Assembly: GCA_013054445.1 (NCBI GenBank)
Contig: JAAMPI010000889.1
Span: 1 to 23,627 of the forward strand
Direction of reading: 5' to 3'
DNA length: 23,627 bases
Source: Cudoniella acicularis
Taxonomy: Eukaryota; Ascomycota; Leotiomycetes; Helotiales; Helotiaceae
Within the stretch, counting starts at the first letter, position 1. Every line of letters starts with the position of its first letter. Shown here piece by piece: positions 10,090-18,245 of this stretch. Made by a program: the position numbers and the translations under genes. Under the pieces are notes generated by a model that ran no database searches, was not told the origin of the DNA, and was given only the letters and a program-made list of their open reading frames with translations.

Positions 10090-10731
10090 AAGTCACAGCG
10101 CCAGAGGAGCTTCTGCCACGCCTTATAAACATCCATCGGGTCATGTGGAGCAATCTTGCTCGCATGATATGTATACGACCGGCCCCTCTCCAACCAATAC
10201 TCGAGGTTATGGAAGTATTTCTTAGCAACGATGTAGACCTCCCGCAGATAGTTGCTGACCTCTGGATCGTGCCTAACGAGCTTGGACGAGAATCATAGGA
10301 AGTACTCGCATCGATATAGAATTATAGCGCCCTCGCCGAATTGGAAGTATATATAGGCGTCTTTGGCTCCCGGCTCCCCGACAATACAGATGAGAGTTTT
10401 ACCTGTAACGGGGTGGACGGCGTCTTTGTATGTTTGCAGTACTTCTTCGAGGAAGTGGTCGTAGAGGCCCTGGTAGTTAGAATTGAGGGCTGGGTAGATG
10501 TCGAACCCCTCATCGACTTCCATTGTGTATATCTCGTCGAATGGCAGGTTGGTGAGTAATGTGTGGGAATTGAACCTGTACAGCATAATTTGTTTGCGAG
10601 GATATAGGACTCTCAAAAGCTGTCAACCTTTCGAAACGCGGGGTTTGGCCGCATCGCCTAACCGGAAGAGGAAGCGCCTTCACTTCCAACTCAGAAGCAT
10701 CTTGTCGAAGTCTTTCTAACGGCGTGTTCAT
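10074..10731 (-). pseudogene. Broken hypothetical gene truncated by the MITE
   Basis: A coherent protein can be followed on the minus strand from ATG 10731-10729 (MNTPLERLRQDASELEVKAL), but it needs one frame change near 10615 to continue as YPRKQIMLYRFNSHTLLTNL and then DEIYTMEVDEGFDIYPALNS, and it meets a TGA at 10295-10293. Beyond that stop the same frame stays open (FSSKLVRHDPEVSNYLREVY, then KIAPHDPMDVYKAWQKLLWR) to a TAA at 10076-10074 that lies inside the right TIR of the MITE. So the gene carries a frameshift, a nonsense codon and a 3' truncation by transposon insertion. I recognise no domain. An intron could explain the frame change, but no good donor/acceptor pair is visible. Shadow frames on the plus strand (10341-10719) are ignored. 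Confidence 0.6.
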
Positions 10732-11052
10732 CAATTCCAGCAAGTATTTCGACTGGAACGACCCAGAGCAGGGGAAGGATAGTACAAACACAAATGAAAA
10801 GAAACTCAGGCTCTTGTGTAGACAACAAATGGCTCAAACAGATGGTATTAAAAGGCAGAAAAAAGGCGCGCGAAAGGCGGTCAGTGATTCACTCTGCTCC
10901 GAGCTAAGCCTAAATAGCACTAAGCAGTATATCACATGATTTACTCGTAACCGTGCACGTGTTGGCGCGCTGACCAAGTGACTCATCTTCGCGCTAATGT
11001 CGGCCTGGCATAAACAACACCCCCCTCACAACGCCCTAACCACGCAGATTCG

Positions 11053-12628
11053 ATGGCATCAGTCAATACTTTGCATAATGACGAGCGGAATTCGTTCGAG
11101 GATTATAAGGTCAAGGTCTGGCTTGATAATCAACCAACACGTACCTCTACGGCAATTGAACCAGCAACAGAACCAGAGGTCAGTCCCTTGACACGGAAAT
11201 CGTCTCCTACCCACAAGCGCAAGAGGGACGACAGTGACCACACTCAAGCAGCAGATCGTCGCAGAAGTCCCTTACGAGAGACCACAATGAACTCACCACC
11301 TGCAAAACACGCTGAGTCGGATCCCCCGAAGAGGATAAAAAGAGGCTCGAAACTACCAATTCAAGAGCAGGGACCACGAAGGATATCACCACGGAAGAAT
11401 GAGCCTACTTCTTCACAGCTGGTAGATGGCGAGCCAGCTGAGGCTGGATATTCAAGAGCATTGCAGCGCGAGGAAATCACGTTACTGCCACGAAGAGGCA
11501 CTAAATCGAACTCGTCAACACAAAGCCGCTCCAGCAGCCCGGTAAAGACCATCTACGACCTTGCAATGGCTGAACCACCCATCACATTTTTCGAGGCCAA
11601 TTCTAAGAAAACCCAGCCTCCAGCAGCAGTATCTCAGCTGTATAAAAAAGTTCTCGATGTTTCCGACGGTTTCAACTTGTTACCTGAGAGCCTCAGGGTA
11701 AGAAGTCGGTCTCTTTTCTCGTGAACTTACGCTAATGAGCAGTATAGGATAGCATTATTGCCTATTGCGAAGAGTTCGAAACTAGGATACCTCGCGACGA
11801 GTATTTCAAGAAATCTTCTGATCCTCCACGAAAACCCACACAAGAGGAATTACACACATGGGAAGCAGTGAAACGTATCCGAGAGAATGCAACGAGATGC
11901 AGTGAAGACGGCGACTCTGAAGCCGGCTGGGGTGAAATGGTATACGGCCAAATACTTGATATAGCCCTTAGACACTCTCCGTACAAGCACAGTGTCGGGT
12001 GGAAGAACATGCAAGTACTACTCCCCCTTGGTAGGTGGCGTGTCACTAATCAGATTCCTAATCAAGAACTACCGCACACATCGAGCCCAAATCTCTCGGC
12101 CCAAGACACTTAAGTGGGAAGTTATTTGGATCCAAGATGGTTGATTATTCAATGATCCTCCTTCCCGATGACAAAATGCACCAAGCGATCCTCCAAGTCC
12201 TCCGTGACCTCCCAGAAGAGGATCAAAACGTTAATCAGACAAGATCTGCTCCTGTCAAGTATCGGCCGATCACCGTCAACATCGAGGTCAAGCTCCCAGG
12301 ACAAGGCAAAAACGACGCCATGGTCCAGCTCGCTGTCTGGGCTGCAGCACAGCTGGAAAAGCTTAATGCGCTGAGCGGGGCGCTCGCACCTATTGGAATA
12401 CCCCTTGTGTCTGTTGAAGGACATGATTGGAGGTTGTACAACACATATCAGAAGGAAGACAGCGAGGTGGTGAGGAGAGTATGGGGGAATGACCTCTTCG
12501 GCGATAGCTCGTCGACTCTAGGTATATATAAGGTCATTGCTGCAATCCAGATTTTGGCCGAGTGGAGTCATACCGAATACAGAGCGTGGTTCGAGAAGGA
12601 TGTGCTCAAATTACTGGCGGAGATCTAG
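11053..12628 (+). CDS. Fungal PD-(D/E)XK nuclease-like domain protein, introns
   Basis: Exon 1 (11053-11697, 215 codons) starts MASVNTLHNDERNS and includes KVKVWLDNQP, then a long basic, disordered Ser/Pro/Lys/Arg region (several RRSP/KRKRDD patches, probably nuclear). Intron 1 (11698-11747) is clear. Exon 2 starts DSIIAYCEEFETRIPRDEYF and runs through SEAGWGEMVYGQILDIALRH to GWKNMQVLLPL near 12030. The last part runs from RTTAHIEP (12065) through KMVDYSMILLP and the nuclease-like core ITVNIEVK, then QLAVWAAAQLEKLNAL, to the stop at 12626-12628. The Asp in MVDY and the E-x-K in IEVK match the PD-(D/E)XK fold of the large fungal family with this architecture; function in these proteins is unknown. 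The frame changes between 12031 and 12065 and no intron of normal length joins the parts well, so this may be a complex splice or an inactivating lesion. Confidence 0.75.
11698..11747 (+). other. Intron 1 of the PD-(D/E)XK-like gene
   Basis: 50 nt, donor GTAAGA, branch-point-like GCTAATG, acceptor TATAG. Removing it joins codons in phase 0 and restores the frame (LPESLR then DSIIAYCEEF), while reading through it gives a TGA. Confidence 0.85.
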
Positions 12629-12714
12629 AAAGATTTTACTTCAATGAAATTCCTGGCATCTCTCGTGAAGCTTAGTCGCACTGATGGTCCATATGTGACT
12701 CTCCGTTTTCCTTC

Positions 12715-13419
12715 TTATATATAACTACTCGGGGCCGTCGTCATACACCCCGACAAGAATCTCTTGTGCGCGACTCCCCTCATAGTGATAGGAATTGACT
12801 GAAGAAAGAACCTAGTACCAAACACCTTCATTACAATGCCCGCACCACCCACATTCCTTATCGCACAGCGCCCGTCCTGGTTTTCGAGCAGGTCCATCAT
12901 TTGCCCTGTATTCGGATTAACCTTTGAGCCACCACCTGGACCCATCTTTAGTATGGTGAATAACGTTTCCACCGAGATGAATACGTGAATTGTGGACCCT
13001 TTCTGAACCTGTGCAGGTGCCAGTTCACTGCCGCGTCCGTGCGGAACCTCAGTGCCGACCACATTTTTTAATTTCCATCTGCAGGCGAAGCAATGTGCCG
13101 AAGTCGACAATCTCGGCCAGGAACAACCAATGCCGTCATAGCCGGGTACGTAAACCTCAGACCTGCCGCTTCACTCGTCACCAAATACATCGACCCAAAG
13201 AAGTATGTGGGTGTGCTCCATGACTTGAGCTTCATCTTCTGCTGTACCCCAAATATCCCTTCCCAGAGAAAATTGTGGTTCCCATCGTTCAATATCAAGC
13301 GCCTGGCTAGAATCAGGAGTGTAGAAGGAGTATTCGCTATGTCTGCTATGCCAGAGGCCAATATCATGATTCTGAAGGATGGGCATGAGGCTCCTCGCAG
13401 CTGCAAATTCTTTTCCCAC
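12715..13419 (-). pseudogene. Possible broken gene, one in-frame TGA (alternative to the plus strand)
   Basis: One minus-strand frame is open from 13419 to a TAA at 12715 except for a TGA at about 13171-13173. It reads RHSEYSFYTPDSSQALDIER, then GRDIWGTAEDEAQVMEH, and after the TGA SGRSEVYVPGYDGIGCSWPR, ACRWKLKNVVGTEVPHGRG and KVNPNTGQMMDLLENQDGRC. No ATG is available at the 5' end and I recognise no domain. It conflicts with the plus-strand frame at 13093-13545, which has better codon bias in the shared part; left of 13090 the minus frame is the only long one. It may be a pseudogene, a gene with an unseen intron, or antisense noise. Confidence 0.3.
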
Positions 13420-13545
13420 GACGACGTGGTTTCAAGTCGAGAAGCTATTCGTTATCTTAGCGACTTGACCGAGAACGAATATTCAAGCATCCAAACTCAG
13501 ATGCCTTTCGCCGCAATTGCAAACAAGCCTCCAGTTCTTGTTTAG
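13093..13545 (+). CDS. Hypothetical protein, 150 aa, uncertain
   Basis: An ATG-to-TAG frame of 150 codons. Codon use looks coding-like: Ile is mostly ATC and never ATA, Phe is nearly all TTC, Asp mostly GAC, and there is no TTA or CTA for Leu. The C-terminal part is probably helical (SREAIRYLSDLTENEYSSIQ). A TTTTTTAATTTCCATCTGCAG-type acceptor-like tract lies just upstream (about 13065-13083), so the true 5' end may be in an earlier exon that I cannot define. No domain or signal peptide is recognised. The opposite strand offers a competing frame (12715-13419); both cannot easily be real. Confidence 0.35.
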   Translation: MCRSRQSRPGTTNAVIAGYVNLRPAASLVTKYIDPKKYVGVLHDLSFIFCCTPNIPSQRKLWFPSFNIKRLARIRSVEGVFAMSAMPEANIMILKDGHEAPRSCKFFSHDDVVSSREAIRYLSDLTENEYSSIQTQMPFAAIANKPPVLV

Positions 13546-14122
13546 TCTGGCGTAACCCGAGTGGCAGGAAGCAGAAATTGTGATTCCAAGGGGAAGGAAG
13601 GAAGGGAATGCTGGAATGAGATGGGATGATCTGTCAGATTCGATATGAGAAGCTGGGAGTTCTCTTGCAGGAAATGTTTAGCTTTGAAATATAAATCAGC
13701 TAAAGAAGCTTACCCCAAAACCTCGTCTTCTCAATGGATACCATTCGTGCATTCTACATTGCCTGGACGACAAGACTATTTTACAGCTGTAAGATGCGTC
13801 CAGAAGCCGTTTGCGCACATGTCTTATTGGGAAAAAATAAAAATGCGGGGCACGCGGATTGGAGGTACCAATCGGCACGGCGACCTTGTATGAATTTGCG
13901 CGTAATAGCAGCCACAAGGCTGATGATGACTTCCCAGCATTGCTATAGGACTCTAAGGCTCGGATAAAGGTCGTTTATGAGTTTCGACTGTGGTACAAGC
14001 CTGACGGTGCTGTGGTAGAGGAATCCTATTACGCCATGAAAGGAGGCTCTCCGTAAATCAGGCGCGAAGGCGATGACGCGAACGTAAAATTCGTAACAGC
14101 CTAATAAGGATGTGACACTCTA
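13546..14122. other. Stretch without a supportable gene
   Basis: Only short frames without domains. A GGAAGGAAGGAAGG-like microsatellite lies near 13590-13605. Otherwise nothing is recognised. Confidence 0.5.
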
Positions 14123-14204
14123 CTACCCCCTCCCCGGTTCAGTTGTTAGTTCTATCACCAGATTTTGCTGGCCCCACCGACAACTGGAACCGGGGAGGGG
14201 GTAG
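14123..14204. mobile_element. 82-bp foldback MITE with C-tract TIRs
   Basis: The ends are inverted repeats of about 26 bp (left CTACCCCCTCCCCGGTTCAG..., right its near-exact complement, one base of length difference) around a spacer of about 30 bp. TA flanks both sides (14121-14122 and 14205-14206), a likely TA target duplication. The TIR resembles that of the element at 17305-17493. No coding capacity. Confidence 0.75.
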
Positions 14205-14753
14205 TAACTGATTGCAAAGCAACTTTCAGTTTGTGTTCCGTATCCATAGAGACTGATGAAAAGCGTCAAAAGATCGGATGAATTGGGTTTCGGGTTTCGG
14301 GTTTCGGGTTCAAGGTTAGGTTGACAGCCGAGACGGATCGGAATAAGGTTACGCTAAACCCCCGAAGTGGGTGCCGTACTCATAGTAGCACCGCTTTCCC
14401 CGGACCCTTATTTAGACATGCTTTCTTTTGATACAGCCACATCGACATCGACCTCGAGACCGCGAAACCTCGAGACCTCGAAATATCCATGTGAGCTGAT
14501 TTCTGCATGACCACCTCCATACATTCACCACGCAGACCGCCCGCACATACATACTGCTCAAGCCCATCTCCCACAAAATCGCCTCTACGTTGCTCGCATG
14601 GATCATTCACGATAACTGGCATTGGCCAAGTTCTTTCCCCTTGACGTAACCGCTTCTGCCCCTCCACCGCCTCCTCCACCGCCTCTTTTGTTGACGAGCG
14701 TTCGATTTGCCAACAAAACTGAATCAACAACTCACCCTAATTTTGCGATAAAA
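14205..14753. other. Intergenic region upstream of the flavoprotein fusion gene
   Basis: Contains the GGGTTTC tract and a CGAGACC-type short repeat near 14455-14480. The frame of the next gene is open upstream of its ATG, back to about 14622, and encodes a poly-proline tract, but that extension has no ATG and is taken as 5' UTR. Confidence 0.5.
14285..14311 (+). repeat. GGGTTTC heptamer tandem repeat
   Basis: Three exact copies of GGGTTTC followed by GGGTTCA. It resembles but does not match the common fungal telomere unit (TTAGGG). A simple-sequence tract is the cautious reading. Confidence 0.7.
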
Positions 14754-16589
14754 ATGGCAGAACCACCACCGGCCTTACCCCCTCGATTCCTCCACAGCCT
14801 GCCAAAGGTCCCCTCCTCCTCCTCCTCAATCGCGGACATGCGAATTACCGAATCGCCAAAGCTCCGAGTTCTTGTCGCGTCAAATGGCTCCAAGGACATC
14901 GCCCAAGCTCTCGCCCTCGTTGTTCGACTATCGAAGAACCCGAAGATCGAGACCCGAGCTATAATAGACGAAGAGGCAAATCCTGCGCATAGATTGTTCC
15001 AAGAAACGCTCACCATGCCGAATAAACACTTCGGTTCTTGCAGAGACACGGGCGAGGCCCAGAAAGGCATTGAGAGGTCACAAATCGAGTTCTTCAGACA
15101 GCAGGCATATGAGTTGTGTGACTGGGCCGACATGATGGTCCTAGCGCCGATCGATGCGGATACATTTGCCAAGATGCTGCACGGGATCAGCGACTGCTTT
15201 CTGTTGGAAATTCTCCGTGGCTGGGATGTCTCCAAGAAGATATTACTGGTTCCTGGTATGACTACTTCGATGTGGGAAAACCCGATGACCAAGAAGCAGT
15301 TGAGTAAGGTGCGGCGGAAATGGCAATGGGCCAGGGTTATGCAACCAATATTGTGGCACTACGAGGACAACAGACCGCAGAAGTGCTTGTTGGGCTGGGA
15401 CGGATTTAATGAGCTGGTTGATGTGATCAAGAATCAGGCCGAGCTTATGACGATTGGGCATGATGTTGATATTGCAGCTCCAGGTCTCGAACCCACTCGC
15501 TACAACACGAAAACAGACACCCTTCTTCCTCCTGAAATATGGAGCGTTATTTTTGAATATGCTGGAGACTGGGAGGTTGCGAGGGCATTAAATGTCTATG
15601 CGAAACTCCCTACCCCATTGGAATGGCAGTCGAAACCAAGGGATACAAAAGATGAGCTCCATATCTATATGCGATCGCTGGAATGGACCATCCTCACATC
15701 GCCAGTATCGAAAATAATTGATCGCCTAAAAGCCGCACCAGAAAATATGCTATACTTGTCGAGTTTATGCGTGAAGCTTATCGTCAAATTCTGTCTCACG
15801 GATATTCTCACTTACCTCGAAACAAACCTAAAGGACGTCTTCTGGGCATCATTCGCGCATAAACTCCTCCCTACTAAAGCTTCTGCTGTCTATGGACGCA
15901 CTGAAATTCTCGAATGGTGGCGGACATCACCCACCTTCCTGTCAAAAGATTACACCGCTGAAGCAATCGACGGCGCATCCAAATCTGGCTTCGTACATGT
16001 CCTGGACTGGTGGCGAGATTCCGGACTTCCCTTGAAATACACCGAATCAGCCCTGGAGCAAGCTTCTTCAAAGGGCCACATCCATGTTCTAGAGTGGTGG
16101 AAGCAAGCCAGCATCCCGCAAGGAAGCCTCCACAGCTCTCACGTCTCAACTGAAGTAGAAGCCAACTCTCCATCAGAAACACATCCAGCCCTCCGTCTCA
16201 AACCAGGCAAATCCCTCGTGGCAGCCGCACAAAACAACCAACCCCTCGTCCTCCGCTGGTGGGACAACTCTGGCATTCCAGTGGCTCACTCCGAATCCGT
16301 CGCCAAGATCGCATCTTCACATGGGCATGTCGAAGTCCTCGATGTCTGGCGAGAGCTCAAGGGCGACAAGATGTCATTTGATAGTCGGGTGCTTGTTGAG
16401 CCGACGAAGCATGGTCATGTGGAGGTTTTGGAATGGTGGAAAAATTTCAGTCGGAGTGGAGCGCGGGTTGAGTATAAAACTTGCGATATTGAGGAGGCGC
16501 TGGAAGATAGTGTGGGGAGCGAGGGGGAGGCATTTGCAATTAAGAAGTGGTGGGCGTTGCAATGGGTTGAATTTGGGTGTTCAGGTTAG
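14754..16589 (+). CDS. Flavoprotein (Hal3/PPCDC-like) + F-box-like + ankyrin-like repeat fusion
   Basis: A 611-residue intronless protein; the start is the ATG in AAAAATGGCAG (A at -3, G at +4). Residues 1-35 are Pro/Ser-rich. Residues about 37-235 match the flavoprotein fold of phosphopantothenoylcysteine decarboxylase/Hal3: RVLVASNGSKD, then WADMMVLAPIDADTFAKMLH (124-143), GWDVSKKILLVPGMTTSMWE (156-175). Family landmarks are altered: HxEL reads AYEL (catalytic His replaced by Ala118), SANT reads DADT, and PAMN reads PGMT. Decarboxylase activity is therefore unlikely, while FMN binding remains possible. Residues 257-290 (LLPPEIWSVIFEYAG) look like an F-box. From 380 on, six repeats of the type GHxHVLEWWxxSGxP occur (about 381, 412, 441, 495, 524, 554), resembling divergent ankyrin units. 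F-box plus repeats suggests substrate recruitment for ubiquitination; this is inference. Confidence 0.85.
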   Translation: MAEPPPALPPRFLHSLPKVPSSSSSIADMRITESPKLRVLVASNGSKDIAQALALVVRLSKNPKIETRAIIDEEANPAHRLFQETLTMPNKHFGSCRDTGEAQKGIERSQIEFFRQQAYELCDWADMMVLAPIDADTFAKMLHGISDCFLLEILRGWDVSKKILLVPGMTTSMWENPMTKKQLSKVRRKWQWARVMQPILWHYEDNRPQKCLLGWDGFNELVDVIKNQAELMTIGHDVDIAAPGLEPTRYNTKTDTLLPPEIWSVIFEYAGDWEVARALNVYAKLPTPLEWQSKPRDTKDELHIYMRSLEWTILTSPVSKIIDRLKAAPENMLYLSSLCVKLIVKFCLTDILTYLETNLKDVFWASFAHKLLPTKASAVYGRTEILEWWRTSPTFLSKDYTAEAIDGASKSGFVHVLDWWRDSGLPLKYTESALEQASSKGHIHVLEWWKQASIPQGSLHSSHVSTEVEANSPSETHPALRLKPGKSLVAAAQNNQPLVLRWWDNSGIPVAHSESVAKIASSHGHVEVLDVWRELKGDKMSFDSRVLVEPTKHGHVEVLEWWKNFSRSGARVEYKTCDIEEALEDSVGSEGEAFAIKKWWALQWVEFGCSG

Positions 16590-17095
16590 TGAGTGGACGA
16601 AGGGTTAAATATTTGTGATGTATGTTGGGGGGGTTAGTAGAGAGGAAGGGATGAAGGAGGTTGTTCAGTTTGAAATTGTGCTGCTCTTTGCGTTTAGCGT
16701 GGAGTGATGGTTGCTTGATTGTGTTCCTGCGTTGCTTACGGAAATTGCATAGCATGGAATAGCTTGGAAATGGGCCTGTAGATATAGCAAAATTAGCATG
16801 CATAGTATAGAATGATAGGCAGTATATAAATTCCCAGTGGCCTGAAGTCTATTTTCTAATGGTGGCATGGTTCTAAGCGAGAGAGGGATTAGAGGGGGAA
16901 GGGGGGCTAAAAGTCGTTTCTATATTTAGACTTCGTCTTATTCGTGTAAAATTCTTAGAAATTTTAATAGCAACATCCCTACAAACACCTTTTGCATAGT
17001 AATTTCAGTGCCTTAGTACGAAATATTTATCTTTTGAATTCACAGTTCAAATTTCCGTCTCACGTGCGCTTGGAGACCTACCCAGCACACACGTC
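16590..17095. other. 3' flank of the fusion gene, no gene seen
   Basis: G-rich then AT-rich sequence downstream of the stop. No domain-bearing frame on either strand. The change to strongly AT-rich DNA occurs near 17096. Confidence 0.5.
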
Positions 17096-17578
17096 GTTAT
17101 AATAGTAATTAATAAAAAAGATAAATAATATTTAGATAAGATTATTAAAAGTTCTTATAAAATTTATAAACTAAAGCTTAGAGATTTTAAATTGGGTAAA
17201 AAAGGATCTAAGTTTCTAAATATAAACTTTATAAAAGAAATAAAGACTAATAAACTTACTTTTACTTATTTAGTTATAATAAACTATAAATTAAAGATTA
17301 TATACTATCCCCCCCCGGCTCACTTGTTATTTTGCCACTCTAGATAACACCACTTAGAATCTCGTTGACGATTCCTAAGGAGGAGATACTAGAAGTTTTC
17401 GTTTGTCTGATTGGTCACTCACAGTTATAAATGGCGTGAAAAGCAGTGGTGTTACGATGGCAAAATAACAAGTGAGCCGGGGGGGGGGGATAGTACTATT
17501 AGCTAATAGTTTTAGAATAAGGTATAAATTAAGTAAACTAACCACAGAATTTAGAATTATATTTTCTATAATATTTTT
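17096..17578. repeat. AT-rich, RIP-like block (left part)
   Basis: Very AT-rich DNA with abundant TA and hardly any G+C outside the MITE inserted at 17305-17493. No coding relic can be recognised. The composition is that expected of an old RIP-mutated repeat, but the source element is no longer legible. Confidence 0.6.
17305..17493. mobile_element. 189-bp MITE with C-tract TIRs
   Basis: Terminal inverted repeats of about 33 bp (left CTATCCCCCCCCGGCTCACT..., extending to TTGTTATTTTGCCA; the right is its complement with three extra bases in the C/G run). The pairing resumes further in with AACACCACT / AGTGGTGTT. TA flanks both ends (17303-17304, 17494-17495). The sequence is clearly less AT-rich than its surroundings, so it inserted after most of the mutation there. 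Its TIR is related to that of the 14123-14204 element. Confidence 0.8.
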
Positions 17579-17844
17579 TGTCACAGACCTGGTTTAACGC
17601 ACAATCCTGCGACTAAGGAGACTCCTAACAGTGTAGCGCTATATACGACAGGAGCTCTGACACGGCCCCCTGACCCCTTATCACGTGCCTTCACTTGCCA
17701 GCAGTCACCTCCTATATATAGACCCCTTACGGGACACCTCTTCCCTCTTCTCTCCTCAGCTTAGTTTCTTCGTAAATACAGCACCTTCTCGCAAATATGT
17801 CCCACGTGATGTCAGGGTCCCGGTGCTTTTGCGGAGCTGTAACA
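17579..17844 (+). mobile_element. Solo LTR of an LTR retrotransposon
   Basis: A 266-bp GC-normal island within AT-rich DNA. It starts TGTCACAG and ends CTGTAACA, an imperfect inverted terminal pair in the TG...CA form of LTRs. TTTTT lies directly on both sides (17574-17578 and 17845-17849), fitting a 5-bp target duplication, although poly-T makes this weaker evidence. A TATATATAGA promoter-like box is at 17713-17722. No internal domain is adjacent, so a solo LTR from recombination is the best reading; orientation is inferred from the TATA box. Confidence 0.65.
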
Positions 17845-18150
17845 TTTTTTAAATAAATTATTTTATAGCTATTAAAAATACTTTAAAATAATTAAATAAC
17901 TAATAAATAATAATTAACTTACTTTATTTAGATATTTAGAATATATTTTTAAGATCTTAATAATATAAAAGATTTACTATAACTTAATTCAAATTTATTT
18001 AACTTTAAAGTACTTTTTACTCTAATAACTATATAATATATTAAGTTCTTTTAAGTAGAAATCTTACTTTATAGTACCTTAAAGTAAATAAAGAACAAAA
18101 TCGATATTGTATATTCTAATAATAAGAAACTAAAATAAATTGAAAAGCAG
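17845..18150. repeat. AT-rich, RIP-like block (right part)
   Basis: Continuation of the AT-rich block beyond the solo LTR, with long runs of A/T and TA-rich words and no coding trace. Confidence 0.6.
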
Positions 18151-18245
18151 CTAGAGCTAGTTTGTTGAAAACTACAAAAGAGAAGCCAATCCCATGTTTA
18201 TCCGGAGTATTTCACTAACAGGTCTCAGAACCATAGCCCAACTTC

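Noticed and set aside
14622..14753. N-terminal extension of the flavoprotein fusion with a poly-proline tract
   Set aside because: The first codon is TTG; the first ATG in frame is 14754 and has a good context. The proline run comes from a CCTCCACCG-type microsatellite.
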